From: Eulemur rufifrons | Lineage: Eukaryota > Chordata > Mammalia > Primates > Lemuridae | Assembly (NCBI RefSeq): GCF_041146395.1 | Contig: NC_091006.1 | Location: 8,562,001-8,626,000, forward strand | Direction: 5' to 3' | DNA length: 64,000 nucleotides | Shown: positions 61,206 through 64,000 of the stretch, in pieces | Layout: every line of letters begins with the position of its first letter | Position numbering within the stretch: the first letter of the stretch is position 1 | Position numbers and translations under genes: made by a program | Notes under the pieces: model-generated | What the model was told of the DNA's origin: nothing | The model's input: the letters and a program-made list of their open reading frames with translations, nothing else | The model's database searches: none

Positions 61206-62054
61206 ATGAAAGAGAAGATTCTGTGTGAACAGCGAGCTGGCTCAGGACTGGCATTAGCCGGTAGGAGGCACCATTTCTCCACAATCTAGAGGCTGCGTGA
61301 CCGTCTGAAGCCACTGGGGGCGTGTTATGTCCAAGTCAGACGGAGAAGTTAAGAATGAGTCCAGAGAGGGCAGAGAAGAACCCCAGGCCAGCATATTTCA
61401 TGGCTCGACTGCTCTCCCCCTGACCTGTGGGGAAGCCCAGAGCAGAGGGCGAGCACACCCCGCTGAAGCTGAGAAAGGAAGGGACCAATTCTTGCTCGTT
61501 GCTAGACTCTAATTACCCTCCACCCCTAGTGCAGCCACCTAATAGGTGATCAATAAATACATCATCAATGAATGAATGAGGTGAAACCTCGGGACAGACT
61601 GGCTGTGCTTTGCCACAGCTGGGACTTCGGCCACAAATGGGGGCAGAAATGACTGATATGCAGTTTACATGATGTACAAGTGAACTGGAGTGTAATCGCC
61701 CACTTTCCCACCTGGGCTTCGTTCCACCTGAGGGGGAAGAGAAAGCCAAGAGAGTGAACTGGAGGAGGCCTGGGCCCCAGAGCCAGCCTGCGGCCACACA
61801 GCCCAGGTGCGCGCCTCGCCCCGCTCCAGCGCGCAGGGCCCATCCCCCGTGGCCTCACGCCCCCCACCCCACAGGCCTCCGCACGCACCATAGCAGCCAC
61901 TGCAACTGGGATGGTGTTGGCGTGAGAGTTGACACTCCACTGCCTCCCTGATACGGCAAATGGTGACCAGTTCTGGACCCCCCATTCCATGACATGGACA
62001 GCCTCAAGTTAAGTCCACAGTGGGGAGAATAGGAAGGGGTGGGGTCGGGGCACC

Positions 62055-62410
62055 ATGCAAATTATATTATGATCGATTGTGTTCAAAATGAGGAAGGGGG
62101 ACAGACAGGGAAAGGGGAGCCCTTGGTCAACGGGTACAAAGTTTCAGTTAGCTAGGAGGGTTAAGTTCGGCTGATGTATTGTGCAGCATGGTGACTATAG
62201 TTAATAATAATGCATGTTTCTAAACAGCTAAAGGAGGATTTTAAATGTTCTCACTACAAAGAAATGATAACTATTTGAGGAGATGGGAATGCTAACTGGC
62301 CTGATTTGATCATTCCACAACGTATCCATGCATTGAAACATGACATTGTACTCCATAATTACACGCACTTACTGTTTGTCGATTAGAAAGAAAATAAAAC
62401 TTAAAAAAAA
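62055..62410 (+). mobile_element. L1 3' UTR
   Basis: Contains GGTGACTATAGTTAATAATA, AACATGACATTGTACTCCATA and GAAAGAAAATAAAACTTAAAA, the end of a primate-type (L1MA/L1P-like) element with an A tail. Confidence 0.75.
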
Positions 62411-62579
62411 AATGAGGACGGGCTTCCTGACACTCTAGGCAGTGTCAGTCTGTCCAGCAGTGGGACGTGCTGCCCCAGAAGGCAGTGAGGCCCTGTCACA
62501 GAAGCCACCTGGGGCACATCCCCACCTGTCAACAACAGTGCTAAGGGAGTGCCTACACTGGGTGCGGAGGTTAGAACAG

Positions 62580-64000
62580 TGGGGTGCAAGGGTCCCTTCC
62601 AGCTTGGAAACTTGGGGGTTTGAGTCCTGGCCCTCTTGCTTCTTGCTATTTGAACTGGGGGAAGCCACCCCTCCCTTCTGGGCCTTGGCCTCCTTAACTG
62701 TACAGGACACTAGTGCAAGGTGCCATGGTAAGATCTGCTTTGGAAATGCCAGAAACCTAACTGCCTCTCACACACCATGGGACTGTGGGCAGTTCCCTAC
62801 CCTCTTTAAGTCTCAGTTTCCTCAGGTGACACCACAGTAATTCTTACCTCACGGAGCTGTTAAAGGAATTAAATGAGACAATGAATATAGAATGTCTGAT
62901 TCCTGGATACCTGATTGGCCCTCCATAAATGGTAGTTATTATTACTGAGTCATTTCTCTCTCAGGGCCTCAGTTTTCTTATCTGTAAAATGGGACTTACA
63001 ATATTTAATTCTTTACTGGGCTGTCCTGGGGCCTGAGTAATATTATGATCCTGAAAGCATTTTGGAAATCACAGCATACCCTCAAAGATGAGCATTTGCT
63101 ACCCTTGCCCCCTCACATCACCCCACTCAGCGGTGAGCTCTCAAGGGTGGGACCCCATCTGGCTATGGAGCCCATTCTCTTCTTGATGACTAACAACTTC
63201 CAGCTCCTGCCCCGACACCCTGCTGAGCTTCAGCCTCAAATATCCACCTGCCTACCTGGTGTCTCCACGTGGGTGATTAATAGACTCTTCAAACCCTTAA
63301 CATGTCCAAAATGAAACTCTGGTTCCCTACCCCAGCTTCCAAAACACCCTGCTCTCCTCGTCGTCCCCAACTCAGGAGAACAGCTCATCCCCACCCAGTT
63401 GCTGAAGCCAAAATCTTTAGGAGTCATCCTTGACTGACCCAGTCTTTACAAAATAGCATCCAGGACCCCCACCATCACCCTCCTGGATGCCTGCAAGGAC
63501 TCATCTCCCACCCTCATCTCCCACCCGGATGCCTGCAAGGACTTCCTGCTGGGCTCTTGTTTCTACCCCCAACCCCGCACAGAAGCCCGTTCTCCCCATG
63601 GCAGTGGCGAGAGGAGCTTGCTAAAGGGCGAATCAGGTCATGTCACCCCCCTGTTTAAAACCCTCCAACAGCTTCCCACCATACTAGAATATATTTCAAA
63701 CCCCTGGCGCTGGTCTATGAGACCCTGCAAACCCCAGTCCTGCCTGCCTCTCCTTTCACTCTTACGTGTCTGCCCCTCGCCCGAGGGCCTCAGCCATACC
63801 ACCTTCCTCTGTGTCCTGAACAAGTCAGGCCGGTTTCCACCTCAGGACCTTTGCACCTGCTGTCCCCTCTTCCTGAAATGCTCTTCCGCAGCTTCTTCCA
63901 TGACTGACTCTTTCAGGCCTTGGCTCCCAGAGGCCACCTTCTCAGTAAACCTTTCCTAACCAAGCCACTAAGAGTGGCCTCCTCCCTTTCTGACACTGCC
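62580..64000 (+). repeat. MIR and L2 fragments up to the window edge
   Basis: MIR cores at about 62600-62700, 62760-62950 (CTCAGTTTCCTCAGGTGACA) and 62950-63060 (TTTTCTTATCTGTAAAATGGG), then a forward L2 stretch at about 63180-64000 (GTTTAAAACCCTCCAACAGC, TTCAGGCCTTGGCTCCCAGA). No POU2F2 exon was recognised. Confidence 0.6.

Noticed and set aside
61740..61960. Possible upstream POU2F2 exon or promoter in a modest CpG patch
   Set aside because: CpG is only locally raised and no minus-strand peptide matches the N-terminal OCT2 sequence; no donor fits the phase of exon a.

Overview
The window is nuclear DNA from a primate, most likely a strepsirrhine (lemur or galago group). The youngest SINEs are Alu copies carrying the extra linker segment typical of strepsirrhine Alus (2255-2592, 53582-53924, 59720-60049), on a background of older AluJ-like copies, MIR, L2 and L1M. 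Three spliced vertebrate genes are recognisable from their protein products, in the same order as human 19q13.2: GRIK5 (minus), ZNF574 (plus), POU2F2 (minus).

Region 1-30760 is the 5' part of GRIK5, the kainate receptor subunit GluK5/KA2. Eleven coding exons (8841-26251) encode residues 1-491: the signal peptide, the whole extracellular amino-terminal domain and the start of the ligand-binding domain. The channel-forming exons lie beyond the left edge. Intron 11 (1-8840) and intron 10 (9045-16354) are full of old repeats: a broken retroviral pol fragment, L1M pieces, a hAT transposon with its 8-bp target duplication, MIR and L2. From about 26760 to 31700 the plus strand is strongly purine-rich. 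A CpG-rich block near 30480-30760 and a candidate untranslated exon ending at 29723 mark the probable GRIK5 start.

Region 31000-39750 holds an intergenic spacer and ZNF574. The ZNF574 CpG-island promoter (about 33780-34720) has a YY1-type site, a perfect CRE and four regularly spaced inverted CCAAT boxes. Non-coding exon 1 ends at 34383. Intron 1 is filled by a decayed tandem repeat of about 75-85 bp. A single coding exon (36799-39489) encodes an 896-residue protein with 20 C2H2 zinc fingers. GRIK5 and ZNF574 are divergent; ZNF574 and POU2F2 are convergent.

Region 43225-64000 is the 3' part of POU2F2 (OCT2), a lymphoid and neuronal octamer-binding transcription factor. Ten coding exons (56337 down to 48304) encode the Gln-rich region, the POU-specific domain, the homeodomain and alternative C termini, followed by a probable 5-kb 3' UTR. 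The N-terminal exons are not seen and probably lie beyond the right edge; 56338-64000 is intron with nested L1, LTR, Alu and L2.

No wholly new gene system was found. The most useful observations are: the POU2F2 last exon is read in two frames depending on skipping of a 74-bp exon; three very short introns (two in POU2F2, one in GRIK5) are in frame and stop-free; an upstream ORF overlaps the GRIK5 start; the ZNF574 intron is a decayed satellite; and the ZNF574 promoter has a CCAAT array.
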